A stretch of DNA of 64,000 nucleotides from Thiovibrio sp964588325 (lineage in GTDB: Bacteria > Desulfobacterota > Desulfobulbia > Desulfobulbales > Desulfurivibrionaceae): positions 310,001 through 374,000 of the forward strand of contig CAZPOR010000001.1 in NCBI GenBank assembly GCA_964588325.1, given 5' to 3'. Both the position numbers and the translations under genes were made by a program. Below the pieces are notes generated by a model. It did no database searches. It was not told the DNA's origin and was given only the letters and a program-made list of their open reading frames with translations. Within the stretch, counting starts at the first letter, position 1. Every line of letters starts with the position of its first letter. Below, in pieces: positions 17,397-25,900 of the stretch.

Positions 17397-18392
17397 ATGG
17401 CAATCCTTATTGTTGATGACATCCCGGTAAACCTGATGCTGCTCGAGGAGATGCTCCGGCAGGAGGGGTATGCGGACATTTATTGTGTCAGAAGCGGGCA
17501 GGAAGCCCTGGAAATGCTCGAGGCCACGGAAAAGGGTGCGGTCGAGGAGAAAAGAGTCGATCTCATCCTCATGGACGTCATGATGCCGGGCATGGATGGC
17601 ATAGAAACCTGCCAACGGATAAAGGCGCAGGACGGGCTGCGGGATATTCCGGTGATCATGGTCACGGTCCGCGATGATGATGAGGCGCTCGCCCAGGCCT
17701 TCGCCATGGGAGCGACCGACTATATCATCAAGCCGGTAAAGGAGATCGAGCTGCTGGCCAGGGTTCGCGCCGCCCTGAAGCTGAAGCATGAAACCAATCG
17801 GCGTAAGGCACGGGAGCTGGAACTGGTCGAGTTAACCACGCAACTCGATATGTTGAACCGCCGCCTGATGCACATGGTGCCGAGAGACAGTCTTACCGAG
17901 GTGGGCAATCGTCGTTATTTTGATGAAATACTCGGCAGGGAATGGAACCGGGCCCGGCGGGAGGTGGTTCCTCTTTCGCTGTTCATGGTGGCCCTTGATG
18001 ATTTTAAACGATTTAGCGAAACCCGTGGCCGGGACAAGGGCGATGAATGGCTGCGCAAGGTGGCTGATGCCCTGAGTTGTGTTCTCAAGCGGGCCGGGGA
18101 CACCGTGGTCCGCTATGGCGAGGAGGAGTTTGCCGCCATTCTCCCCAATACCCCAAATGGTGGAGCCATGACCGTGGTCCATGAGTTTATGGCGTATATG
18201 GCCGCCTTGGACGGCGGGGACGGCGCCGCGCAAACAGCCGGGGAGACCCTGACGCTGAGCGTTGGCCTTGCAACCGCCGAGCCGTGTCGAGGCTCGGATA
18301 TGCAGGGGCTGATAGCTGCCGCGGAGGGAGCGCTCTATCTGGCCAAGGGGGACGGGGGCAACCGGATCAAGGTGGCTCTTGATTGTCAGTAA
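17397..18392 (+). CDS. Response regulator with degenerate GGDEF domain
   Basis: A 331-residue cytoplasmic protein. The N-terminal receiver has the acidic pair (residues 7-8), phospho-acceptor Asp60 in LILMDVMMPGMDG and a Lys in YIIKPVKE. A helical linker (130-165) leads to a GGDEF domain (about 165-328). Its active-site loop reads RYGEEEF instead of RYGGEEF, so the second glycine is lost, and catalysis is doubtful. The product-binding I-site RxxD is kept (RAGD, five residues before the loop). It may therefore act as a c-di-GMP receptor or a weak cyclase. A 72-residue protein gene follows 30 bp downstream. Confidence 0.9.
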   Translation: MAILIVDDIPVNLMLLEEMLRQEGYADIYCVRSGQEALEMLEATEKGAVEEKRVDLILMDVMMPGMDGIETCQRIKAQDGLRDIPVIMVTVRDDDEALAQAFAMGATDYIIKPVKEIELLARVRAALKLKHETNRRKARELELVELTTQLDMLNRRLMHMVPRDSLTEVGNRRYFDEILGREWNRARREVVPLSLFMVALDDFKRFSETRGRDKGDEWLRKVADALSCVLKRAGDTVVRYGEEEFAAILPNTPNGGAMTVVHEFMAYMAALDGGDGAAQTAGETLTLSVGLATAEPCRGSDMQGLIAAAEGALYLAKGDGGNRIKVALDCQ

Positions 18393-18422
18393 TTTCTGAT
18401 ACCTATTGGTGGGAGGAGGATC

Positions 18423-18641
18423 ATGATGAAACAGTGCAGCCTGCAAGATTTTATGGAAGAACTGAAGCCTTGGCTCGACACGAATCACATCCGCAGCGCC
18501 GAGTTGAGCGGCGGGAATCAGTTGACCCTCTATTTTCTGGATGGGATGAAGAATGTGTATCGGATTGATGATTGCAACGAGAGCCAGATCCGGGCCATTG
18601 TCAGCGATTTGAAGAAAAAAGGAATAGCGGTAAAGGAATAA
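18423..18641 (+). CDS. Small hypothetical protein downstream of REC-GGDEF gene
   Basis: A 72-residue soluble, acidic-to-neutral protein with a predicted helix-strand-helix pattern and no recognised motif; it ends in a lysine-rich helix (SDLKKKGIAVKE). A strong GGGAGGAGG ribosome-binding site precedes tandem ATG codons at 18423 and 18426. It lies 30 bp after the REC-GGDEF gene on the same strand, so it is probably co-transcribed with it. I do not recognise a family. Confidence 0.7.
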   Translation: MMKQCSLQDFMEELKPWLDTNHIRSAELSGGNQLTLYFLDGMKNVYRIDDCNESQIRAIVSDLKKKGIAVKE

Positions 18642-18759
18642 TTTTTGAGCATGATCGAGGTCAGGGATTCCGCGTTACCCTTGATCTTGTAACATAATTT
18701 AGATATGCGGCAGGGGCAGCATCGGGCAAGCTTTTCGTGGGCCATGATCTGGTGGGGGT

Positions 18760-19839
18760 ATGACTGAGGAAACGCCGGCGGAGACGCAGAAGCAGTTTAT
18801 CATTCTCAAAAACGCGGTTGAAAACACCAACGAGGCTTTCGTCACCATTGATGAAAGCTCCACGGTGATCTTTTTCAACAGGGCGGCGGAGAGGATGTTC
18901 GGGTATGACCGGACGGAGATTGTCGGTCACGATCTGGGCAAAATCCTCACCACCATGTGCAGGGCCGGACATGAGCTGGCCGTGGCCCGGTATGTCGGCA
19001 CCGGGCAGGCAACCTTGATCGGGCATGAGACGGAACTGGTGGTGGCCCGTAAAAACGGGGAAACCTTTCCCGCCACCATCTCTTTTTCCGTGGCGAACAT
19101 TGAGGGGCAGCGCTATTTTACCGGGCTGGTCAGGGATCTCTCGGACACCAAGGTTCTGGAGGATCGTCTTGCCCAGAATGAGCGGCTGGCCGCGCTGGGG
19201 CAGACCGTGGCCGAGATCAACCATGAAATAAAAAATCCCCTGATCATGATTGGCGGGTTTGCCCGGCAGCTTTTGAAAAAAGCAACCGAGGAGAAAGACC
19301 GGGCCAAATTGACCATCATCGTGGATGAGGTCACCCGCCTGGAACACCTGCTTGCCGGGCTGAAAGAGTTGTACCGGCCCCCGCAGCTCAATCTTGCCGG
19401 AGTTTCCCTGAACGAGCTCCTGACCGAGGTTGTTACCCTGGCGCATTCCTATTCCGGCGGCAAAGGGGTTGATATCCGGCTGGCATCCTCCAGCGATGTC
19501 GTGGTCGAGGTGGACAGGGAGAAGATGAAACAGGTGCTGGTGAACCTTGTGAAGAATGCGATTGAAGCGACCCCCCCCGGAGGGGAGATCGTGATCAGCA
19601 CCAGGGTGCAGGAGGATCTGGTGGAGGTTGAGGTGACGGACACCGGGGAGGGGATCCCCGAGGAGCTCAAAAAAAGGATATTCCTGCCTTTTTTCACCAC
19701 AAAAGAGCAGGGGACCGGCCTGGGCCTCTGCATTTCCAAAAGGATTATCGAGGATCACCCCGGCTGTTCATTTCAGTTGGACAGCAAGGAAGGCAAGGGT
19801 ACCGTCGCCACCATCGGCTTCCGCCGCAGCAAGGAATGA
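18760..19839 (+). CDS. Cytoplasmic PAS-domain sensor histidine kinase
   Basis: A 359-residue kinase without membrane helices. A PAS domain covers about residues 12-128 (FVTIDESSTVIFFNRAAERM), followed by HisKA with His in INHEIKNPLIMIGG near residue 156 and an HATPase domain with N box LVNLVKNAIEATPPGG, G1 DTGEGIPEE and G2 GTGLGLCI. The form resembles PAS kinases of NtrB/AtoS type. No response regulator is adjacent except the REC-GGDEF protein one gene upstream, which is a plausible partner given the shared strand and the 118-bp gap to the small gene. Confidence 0.9.
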   Translation: MTEETPAETQKQFIILKNAVENTNEAFVTIDESSTVIFFNRAAERMFGYDRTEIVGHDLGKILTTMCRAGHELAVARYVGTGQATLIGHETELVVARKNGETFPATISFSVANIEGQRYFTGLVRDLSDTKVLEDRLAQNERLAALGQTVAEINHEIKNPLIMIGGFARQLLKKATEEKDRAKLTIIVDEVTRLEHLLAGLKELYRPPQLNLAGVSLNELLTEVVTLAHSYSGGKGVDIRLASSSDVVVEVDREKMKQVLVNLVKNAIEATPPGGEIVISTRVQEDLVEVEVTDTGEGIPEELKKRIFLPFFTTKEQGTGLGLCISKRIIEDHPGCSFQLDSKEGKGTVATIGFRRSKE

Positions 19840-19845
19840 CCTGCC

Positions 19846-20571
19846 TCAGACCCGCAACCCCTTGAGAATCAATTCCCGCTCGCGCTGCCGGATGTATCGG
19901 GTCAATTCATCTTCTTCCTTCCGTTTGCTCCGGAAGGCAACGCCGTAACAAACAATACCCCCCTGCCGGTCATGGTAGGTTCGAACAACGTCTCCCTGGG
20001 ATATTTTTTTCTGCTGCCAACCCGTGAGGATATTCTCTTCTTCTCGGGCTGGAATCGATAGGGCTATGTCCTGGATGGTGTTTCGCGACAAACTCATCGG
20101 TTTTTTTGAAAAAAAGAGCATGCCCGTGGCGCTGATATTTTTCAAGATGAGGCCGGTGTGCAGCGTGTTGTCGCTGCGGAAGGAAACATGGCAGCCGTGC
20201 GGGACATCGACCCGGTAACGGGCCCGACGCTGCAGGCGGAACATCTCCTGCGGGCGGGAAGATCGCAGAGTATCCAGGGATTCCGACAGGATTCGTACGT
20301 CAAAATGGTTGGTGAGTCTGGCTTTGTCCTTGAAAATAATGCGGATCTTCGGGCATGGGGACCAATCCCGGGGTTTATCGATGAGCAATTCCTGATCGTT
20401 GGCGCCGATCAGGATGGCGGGCCCGGACTGATATCCTTTGCCGGCAAGAAAGACCGGGAGATGTTCCGTCACCAGCCATGCGAGAGTCCGCTCGATGCGT
20501 TCGCTTGAGGCGGATGATTCATAATCCGCGCCGATGTCCAGCCAGTCGGAAACGGGGGGTGTTTTTTTCAT
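19846..20571 (-). CDS. PilZ-domain protein (YcgR-like)
   Basis: A 241-residue protein. The N-terminal half is a YcgR-N-like beta-rich region, and the C-terminal half is a PilZ domain (about residues 115-235). The c-di-GMP contact motifs are visible: an arginine-rich stretch (RLQRRARYRVDVP) and NISATGMLF, matching the RxxxR and (D/N)xSxxG pattern. Such proteins change flagellar or surface behaviour when bound to c-di-GMP. The ATG at 20571 is preferred to an upstream in-frame extension that runs into decayed sequence. It lies among three GGDEF-type genes, which supports a c-di-GMP role. It converges with the PAS kinase gene, 6 bp away. Confidence 0.82.
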   Translation of the reverse strand: MKKTPPVSDWLDIGADYESSASSERIERTLAWLVTEHLPVFLAGKGYQSGPAILIGANDQELLIDKPRDWSPCPKIRIIFKDKARLTNHFDVRILSESLDTLRSSRPQEMFRLQRRARYRVDVPHGCHVSFRSDNTLHTGLILKNISATGMLFFSKKPMSLSRNTIQDIALSIPAREEENILTGWQQKKISQGDVVRTYHDRQGGIVCYGVAFRSKRKEEDELTRYIRQRERELILKGLRV

Positions 20572-20614
20572 GGTGAAAGTGTCATCCCTTGAACGAATTG
20601 GTCTTCCAGGGATT

Positions 20615-21031
20615 TTACGACGAACGGTTCGCCCAGGCAATACGGGGTGCTCTGTATTTTTCCTGGCAAATTGATTCAGGATGCGATGCCGGCGCGGTTG
20701 CGCCCGGCTTTTTGGCCTCGAGCATGGCGGTGATCCGGAGATGATGCTGGTCAGCGATGCTGACCCTGCCCTCGAAGGCTTGCCGCAAGCGTTTCGTCAG
20801 AGCGGAGCCTTGGGCCAAGTTGATGTCCGGTAAAAGCCTGAGGAATTCTTCTCCGCCGTAACGACCGAGGGTTTCGGTCTGGCGGCATTGCGCCTGGACC
20901 GTAGCGCTGATCGTTTTCAGCACCGCATCGCCAGTCTCATGACCCTAACTGCATTAACCCGTTTGAAATGGTCCGCATCAGAAAAAATACAGGCAAGGGG
21001 ATGGCGGTAACGGGTGGCCAGCAGGCCAAGG
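20615..21031 (-). pseudogene. Decayed GGDEF-domain fragment
   Basis: Directly after the stop of the intact cyclase gene, and in the same frame, the sequence encodes YRHPLACIFSDADHFKRVN, a GGDEF-domain start, but then runs to a stop near 20937. The rest of the domain continues in another frame as HETGDAVLKTI and GRYGGEEFLRLLPD, so a frameshift lies near 20955. The N-terminal input region and the start codon are missing, and the end of the domain (RITAMLEAK onward) no longer matches the family. It is best read as the remnant of a second diguanylate cyclase gene, with a shared origin with its neighbour possible. Confidence 0.75.
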
Positions 21032-21033
21032 AG

Positions 21034-21798
21034 TCAGGGGCGCTTTGGCGTGGCAAGCTCGGAGTGGGCAACCACCTTGTTGCGGCCTGCCTTTTTGGCC
21101 CGGTAAAGAGCTTGGTCGGCGAAGGCCAGCAGTTCTTCCGGTTTTTTCGGGGAGTGGGCCCGGGTCGAGGCCAGGCCGATGCTGATGGTGACCCGCATGG
21201 CAACGTCCTTATCCTGGTGGGTATATACCTCAGCCCGTGCGCGGATACGTTCGGCAATGCGCATGGCGCCTTCCAGATCCGTGTTGGGCAGGAGGACGGC
21301 GAACTCCTCTCCCCCATAACGCGTCACGGTGTCGGTGGCGCGGGCTTCGTGGAGAATCTGTTCCGCCGTCCCCTTCAGGACCAGATCGCCAAAGGGATGG
21401 CCGCAGGTGTCGTTGACCTCCTTGAAAAGGTCGAGGTCGAGCATCATGCAGGACAGTTCCGTCCGGTGGCGTTGGGCCAGGAGAAACTCATGGCGAAGCA
21501 TTTCCTGGAAGTATCGGTGGTTGTACAGGCCGGTCAGGCTGTCCCGGCTGGACTGCTCGCGGAGCTTCTTGTTGAGGATGCTCAGTTCATGGGCGACGGA
21601 TGCCATGCGATTGGCGTGGGAGATCAGCAGGCTGAGCAAAAGAGCGGTGATGCCCGCGGTTATCCCCCCGACCAGGAGATGCTCGGGATCAAAATAGGGG
21701 ATTTCCGGATGCATGAAGGAATCGATGACCGGACTGATGTTGGCCATGAGCAGCAGAATGGCCATATAAATCAGCACGCGGATCATCCGTTGGCGCAT
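21034..21798 (-). CDS. Membrane diguanylate cyclase (GGDEF)
   Basis: A 254-residue protein with two membrane helices (about residues 6-24 and 42-61), a short coiled coil and a GGDEF domain (about 90-245). The active loop RYGGEEF is intact, and the inhibitory I-site RATD lies five residues before it. It should convert two GTP to c-di-GMP with product inhibition. The ATG at 21798 follows a strong GGGAGGAAACA site and is preferred over an in-frame codon nine residues earlier. The short periplasmic loop between the helices may sense an external signal. Confidence 0.93.
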   Translation of the reverse strand: MRQRMIRVLIYMAILLLMANISPVIDSFMHPEIPYFDPEHLLVGGITAGITALLLSLLISHANRMASVAHELSILNKKLREQSSRDSLTGLYNHRYFQEMLRHEFLLAQRHRTELSCMMLDLDLFKEVNDTCGHPFGDLVLKGTAEQILHEARATDTVTRYGGEEFAVLLPNTDLEGAMRIAERIRARAEVYTHQDKDVAMRVTISIGLASTRAHSPKKPEELLAFADQALYRAKKAGRNKVVAHSELATPKRP

Positions 21799-21889
21799 TG
21801 TTTCCTCCCTTTCTGAAAGATTCAACCCCTGCCTCTGTGTAATAGTATAGTAACAAGGAAGGCCTGGAAAGTACAGGCAAGGCGTTTTT

Positions 21890-22963
21890 TCATAGTTCTC
21901 CCGCCAGGCGATTGATCAAGCGGCGGTGGGGGGAGGGAAAGGCGAAATTCTCAAGTTCCTCCGGGGTTACCCAGCGGAATTCCTGGGCGGCGTGGAGGAC
22001 CGGCGTGCTACCATTGCCCTGCAGGCGGCAGTGGTAGCAGTGCAGCGTGACCCGGTATTTGGTGAAGCTGTGGGTGATGGTGGCGATTTTTTTAAGCCCT
22101 TGGATGGCAAAGCCTGTTTCCTCCCGATATTCCCGCACCAGCGCTTGTTCCGGCGTTTCGTCCTCGTGTATGCCCCCGCCGGGGAATTCCCAAAGATTGG
22201 GCCAGACATCATCGGGCATCCGTTTCTGGATGTAAATCTTTCCCTGATGCCGGAGTATCCCGCTTGCCATGGTGATGGGGATGATCTCCCGCGCCTTGCC
22301 CGCAACCGGTCTCTCCTTCGTTACTCCTTGGGCAAAGGCCTCGCAGTGAGCGTGGATCGGACAGGCATCGCACCGGGGAGAGCGGGGCAGACAGACCAAG
22401 GCGCCCAGTTCCATGAGCGCCTGATTGAAATACCGCGCCTTGCCCTCGGGGATAAGCTCGGCGGCCTTTTGCCAGATGAAGTTGTGGGCCTCTTTTTCCT
22501 TGACCGGGACGGTCAGGTTGAAAAGCCGGGAAAAAAGGCGCTCCACATTGGCGTCCACGATGGGGTGGCTCCGGTTGAAGGCGAGGCTCATGATGGCCCC
22601 GGCGGTATAGCGGCCAATGCCGGGAAGCTGGAGCAGGGCCGCGTGGTCTTCCGGCAGGGCGGAGCCGTGCCTCAGGCAGAGCAGCTCGGCGGTCTTGTGG
22701 AGGTTTTTGGCCCGGGAGTAGTAGCCCAACCCTTCCCACAGCCGCAGGACCTCCTGCTCTTTCGCCTCCGCCAGGGCGGCAATGTCGGGAAAATATTCGA
22801 GCCAGCGGGTGAAGTAGGCAACCACCCGATCCATCTGGGTCTGCTGCAGCATGATCTCTGAAATCCAGATGTGGTAGGGGAGATAGGTTTTCCGCCAAGG
22901 GAGATCGCGGCCATTTTTGGCAAACCAGTGGAGCAGTCCATCCTGCAGGGTGGGTAACGACAT
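21890..22963 (-). CDS. mutY: A/G-specific adenine glycosylase MutY
   Basis: A 357-residue base-excision repair enzyme that removes adenine opposite 8-oxoguanine. The N-terminal HhH-GPD domain has the catalytic Glu in SEIMLQQTQ (near residue 37) and the helix-hairpin-helix LPGIGRYTAGAI with catalytic Asp in IVDANVERLFSR. A 4Fe-4S cluster ligand set CLPRSPRCDACPIHAHC is near residue 195. The C-terminal NUDIX-like domain (about 225-350) recognises 8-oxoG. The ATG at 22963 is 12 bases after the helicase stop, so the two are probably co-transcribed. Confidence 0.95.
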   Translation of the reverse strand: MSLPTLQDGLLHWFAKNGRDLPWRKTYLPYHIWISEIMLQQTQMDRVVAYFTRWLEYFPDIAALAEAKEQEVLRLWEGLGYYSRAKNLHKTAELLCLRHGSALPEDHAALLQLPGIGRYTAGAIMSLAFNRSHPIVDANVERLFSRLFNLTVPVKEKEAHNFIWQKAAELIPEGKARYFNQALMELGALVCLPRSPRCDACPIHAHCEAFAQGVTKERPVAGKAREIIPITMASGILRHQGKIYIQKRMPDDVWPNLWEFPGGGIHEDETPEQALVREYREETGFAIQGLKKIATITHSFTKYRVTLHCYHCRLQGNGSTPVLHAAQEFRWVTPEELENFAFPSPHRRLINRLAGEL

Positions 22964-22974
22964 GGCGGACTTGC

Positions 22975-25900
22975 TCAGGCTTCCTTCAGCAGCCGCAACA
23001 GATCGGCGGGATTCATGGCGTGGCCGACATCGGTGCCTTCCAGCAGGCTGTCCGCCAGGGCTCTTTTTTCGTGGTGGAGGTGGACGATCTTTTCCTCGAT
23101 GGTATTTTTTGCCACCAGACGGTAGATGGTCACCGGGTGTTTTTGGCCGATGCGATGGGCCCGGTCCGAGGCCTGATCCTCCACGGCGGGATTCCACCAA
23201 GGGTCCATATGGATAACGTAGTCCGCGGCGGTGAGGTTGAGGCCAACCCCCCCGGCCTTGAGGCTGATGAGAAAGAGGTCGCCATGACCCGCCTGGAATT
23301 CCTGGACCTGGCGCTGGCGTTCCCGGGGGGCGGTGCTGCCGTCCAGATATCGGTAGGGAATACCCTGTTGGTCAAGATGTTCGCGAACCAGACTGAGGTG
23401 ATCGACAAATTGGCTGAATACCAGGGCCTTGTGCCCGTTTTCCCGCAATTCGTCGACAAGCTTGGCAAACAGGGTGAGTTTGGCGCTGGGGATGTCGGTT
23501 TCGGGCAGGACCAGGCGCGGGTTGCAGCAGGCCCTCCGCAGTTTCATGATCTCGGCCAGGATCTGGAGCGAGCGTTTTCCCGGCGGGCCGCCTGTCTGAC
23601 GCAGATTTTCCAGGGCCCGCTGCCTCAGCGCCGCGTAGAGGGCGGCCTCCTTTTCCTCCATCTCCACCTGCAAAAGAATCTCGGTGCGCTCGGGCAACTC
23701 CTCCAGAACCTGCGATTTGAGGCGGCGCAGGATAAAGGGGTTGATCAGTTTTTTGAGTTTTTTCCGCGCCTCCGGGTCGTTGCCGCGCTCGATGGGGATG
23801 GCAAACCGCTGGTTGAACTGGTTCAGGGAGCCGAGAAGCCCTGGGTTGATGAATTGAAACAGGTTCCAGAGTTCGGTGAGGTGGTTTTCAATGGGGGTGC
23901 CGGTGGTGACCATCTTGAACTTCCCTTGCAAGAGCATGGCTGCCCGCGAGCGTTTGGTGATGAAGTTCTTGATGGCCTGGGCCTCGTCCAGAATGATGGT
24001 CTCCCAGTTGCGGGTGGCAAGGAGCGCTGATTCCTGCTGGAGCAGGCCGTAGCTGCAGATCAGCAGATCGAAGGGGCCGAGCTCGGCGAGCATTTTTTTC
24101 CTCTGGCGGCCGCCGAAGAGAACGACTCTGAAGGTGGGGGCAAAGCGATTTGCCTCCTCCTCCCAGTTGGGGCAAACCGAGGTCGGGGCCACCACCAGGG
24201 TCGGTCCCTGCTCGGCGCGGGCAAGGGCCAGAGCCAGAGCTTGGATGGTTTTGCCGAGGCCCATGTCGTCGGCCAGGCAGGCCCCCACCCCCCAGTTGGC
24301 CAAGCGGGCCAGCCAGTTGAACCCGACCAGTTGATAATCCCGAAGCACGGCCTTGAAGGTGGATGGTATCCGAGGTTCGTATTCCTGCGCTTCCTTGAGC
24401 CGGTTTTGCTGTTCCTGCCAGCGCGCATCCGTGTGGAGTTCTCCCACTCCGTTGGTGAAATCCTCCAGGGCCAGGGCGGCAAGAGGGTGGAGGCGGAGCG
24501 TGGTTTTTTTCAGCTCGGCAAAGGCGGCGATCTCGTCCAACCGTTTGCGCAGCTCCCGGGAAAGGGAGAGAAAATGGCCATGCCCCAAGGGGATGAAACG
24601 GCTGCTGTGTGTCTGGGCCAGCTCAAGCAGGGTGCGCATGTCGAGAACCAGCGATTCGTTGAGCTTCAGGGTTCCGCTCATCTCAAACCAGTTGTTGCGT
24701 TCCTTCACCGTGAGCAGAAACTGATTGAGCTCGGCCGGCGGACTTACCGTAAGGCGTTCCCCCTCGGGCCATTCAATGAGAACGTTATCCGGGAGGCTCT
24801 GCAGTTCGAGAAGGAGTTGCAAGCATTCCTCCGGGTCCTGCAGCAGCCATTCCCGCTCCAGGTCGGTTCCCTTTGCCAGCATGGGACATGATTCTTCAAC
24901 AAAACGGGCGTTTGCTTCTTCAAGGACCAGGTTGCGCTGGGTCTGGATGCGTTTGCCGCCGCTGTGGGCGATGATGGTCTTGGGGCCTTCTCCCGGCCTC
25001 TGGTATGGGCCGTCGGGCTGGAGGGGCCTGACGAGCATGGCCAGCCTGAACCCAGCTCCGTAAGGCAGGAGTTGCATGTGGATCCGCGGGTCCGGCTGTA
25101 CCTCGGCCACGCCTACGGATTTTCCTTCGATGGTGGAATGGACGGTCATGAAGGAGGAGATGTTGCCCAGGGTGGCAAAAAGTTCGTCCTTGCCGTCGCG
25201 GGGAACACTCAAGCCACTGGGGCCGATAATCTCGGCCACCCGCCGATGGTCCTTGGTGATGGGGTAAATCCGGAAGCGGGCCGGGGTTTCCCGGAGGATT
25301 ATCGCCTCCGTGCTGTCGGGCCACGGGGAGAACTGAATCAACAGCGACTCCCCCTGCTGGTCAACCCGCAATTCCGGTTCGCCTTGCAGGATTTCAACCG
25401 GGGTTTTCGGTGAGCCGGCGAGAAAAACATGGGGGTGCCCGAGGAGGGAGACCAGGGCGTCAGGCATGGTAAAGCGGAAAAAAACGCCCCGGCTGTCTTT
25501 GTGCTCGGCAATGGTTTCACACACCAGGAGGTCCTGCGGGCTCAAGAACGGGGGCTTGTTTTTGCGAAACAGTTTCCGTAAAGCCACGGATCTGCCCTTG
25601 GTCCATTGGCCCCGGGCGGTTAGATTCTGAATCTTCGGCACCAGGGAGACGAGGCCCTCCTGGGCGCGGTAATCGATCATCCAGGTCAGTCGTGATGCGG
25701 TCTCCGGCGTGGCGAGATTCTGGGCTGGGGACGAGCTGAAGTTGAGGGCGCGCAGGGCTCGTTGCCATTGTTCTTCCGGGGTGATCACGCTTACAAGGGA
25801 ACACGCCTGGGCGAGTTCGTCCGTGGTGGCCGCCGGGGCTGATTGTTCTCCGGCCAGGCGCAGCAGGGATCCGTATTCGCGGGCAAGCCACAGATAGCCG

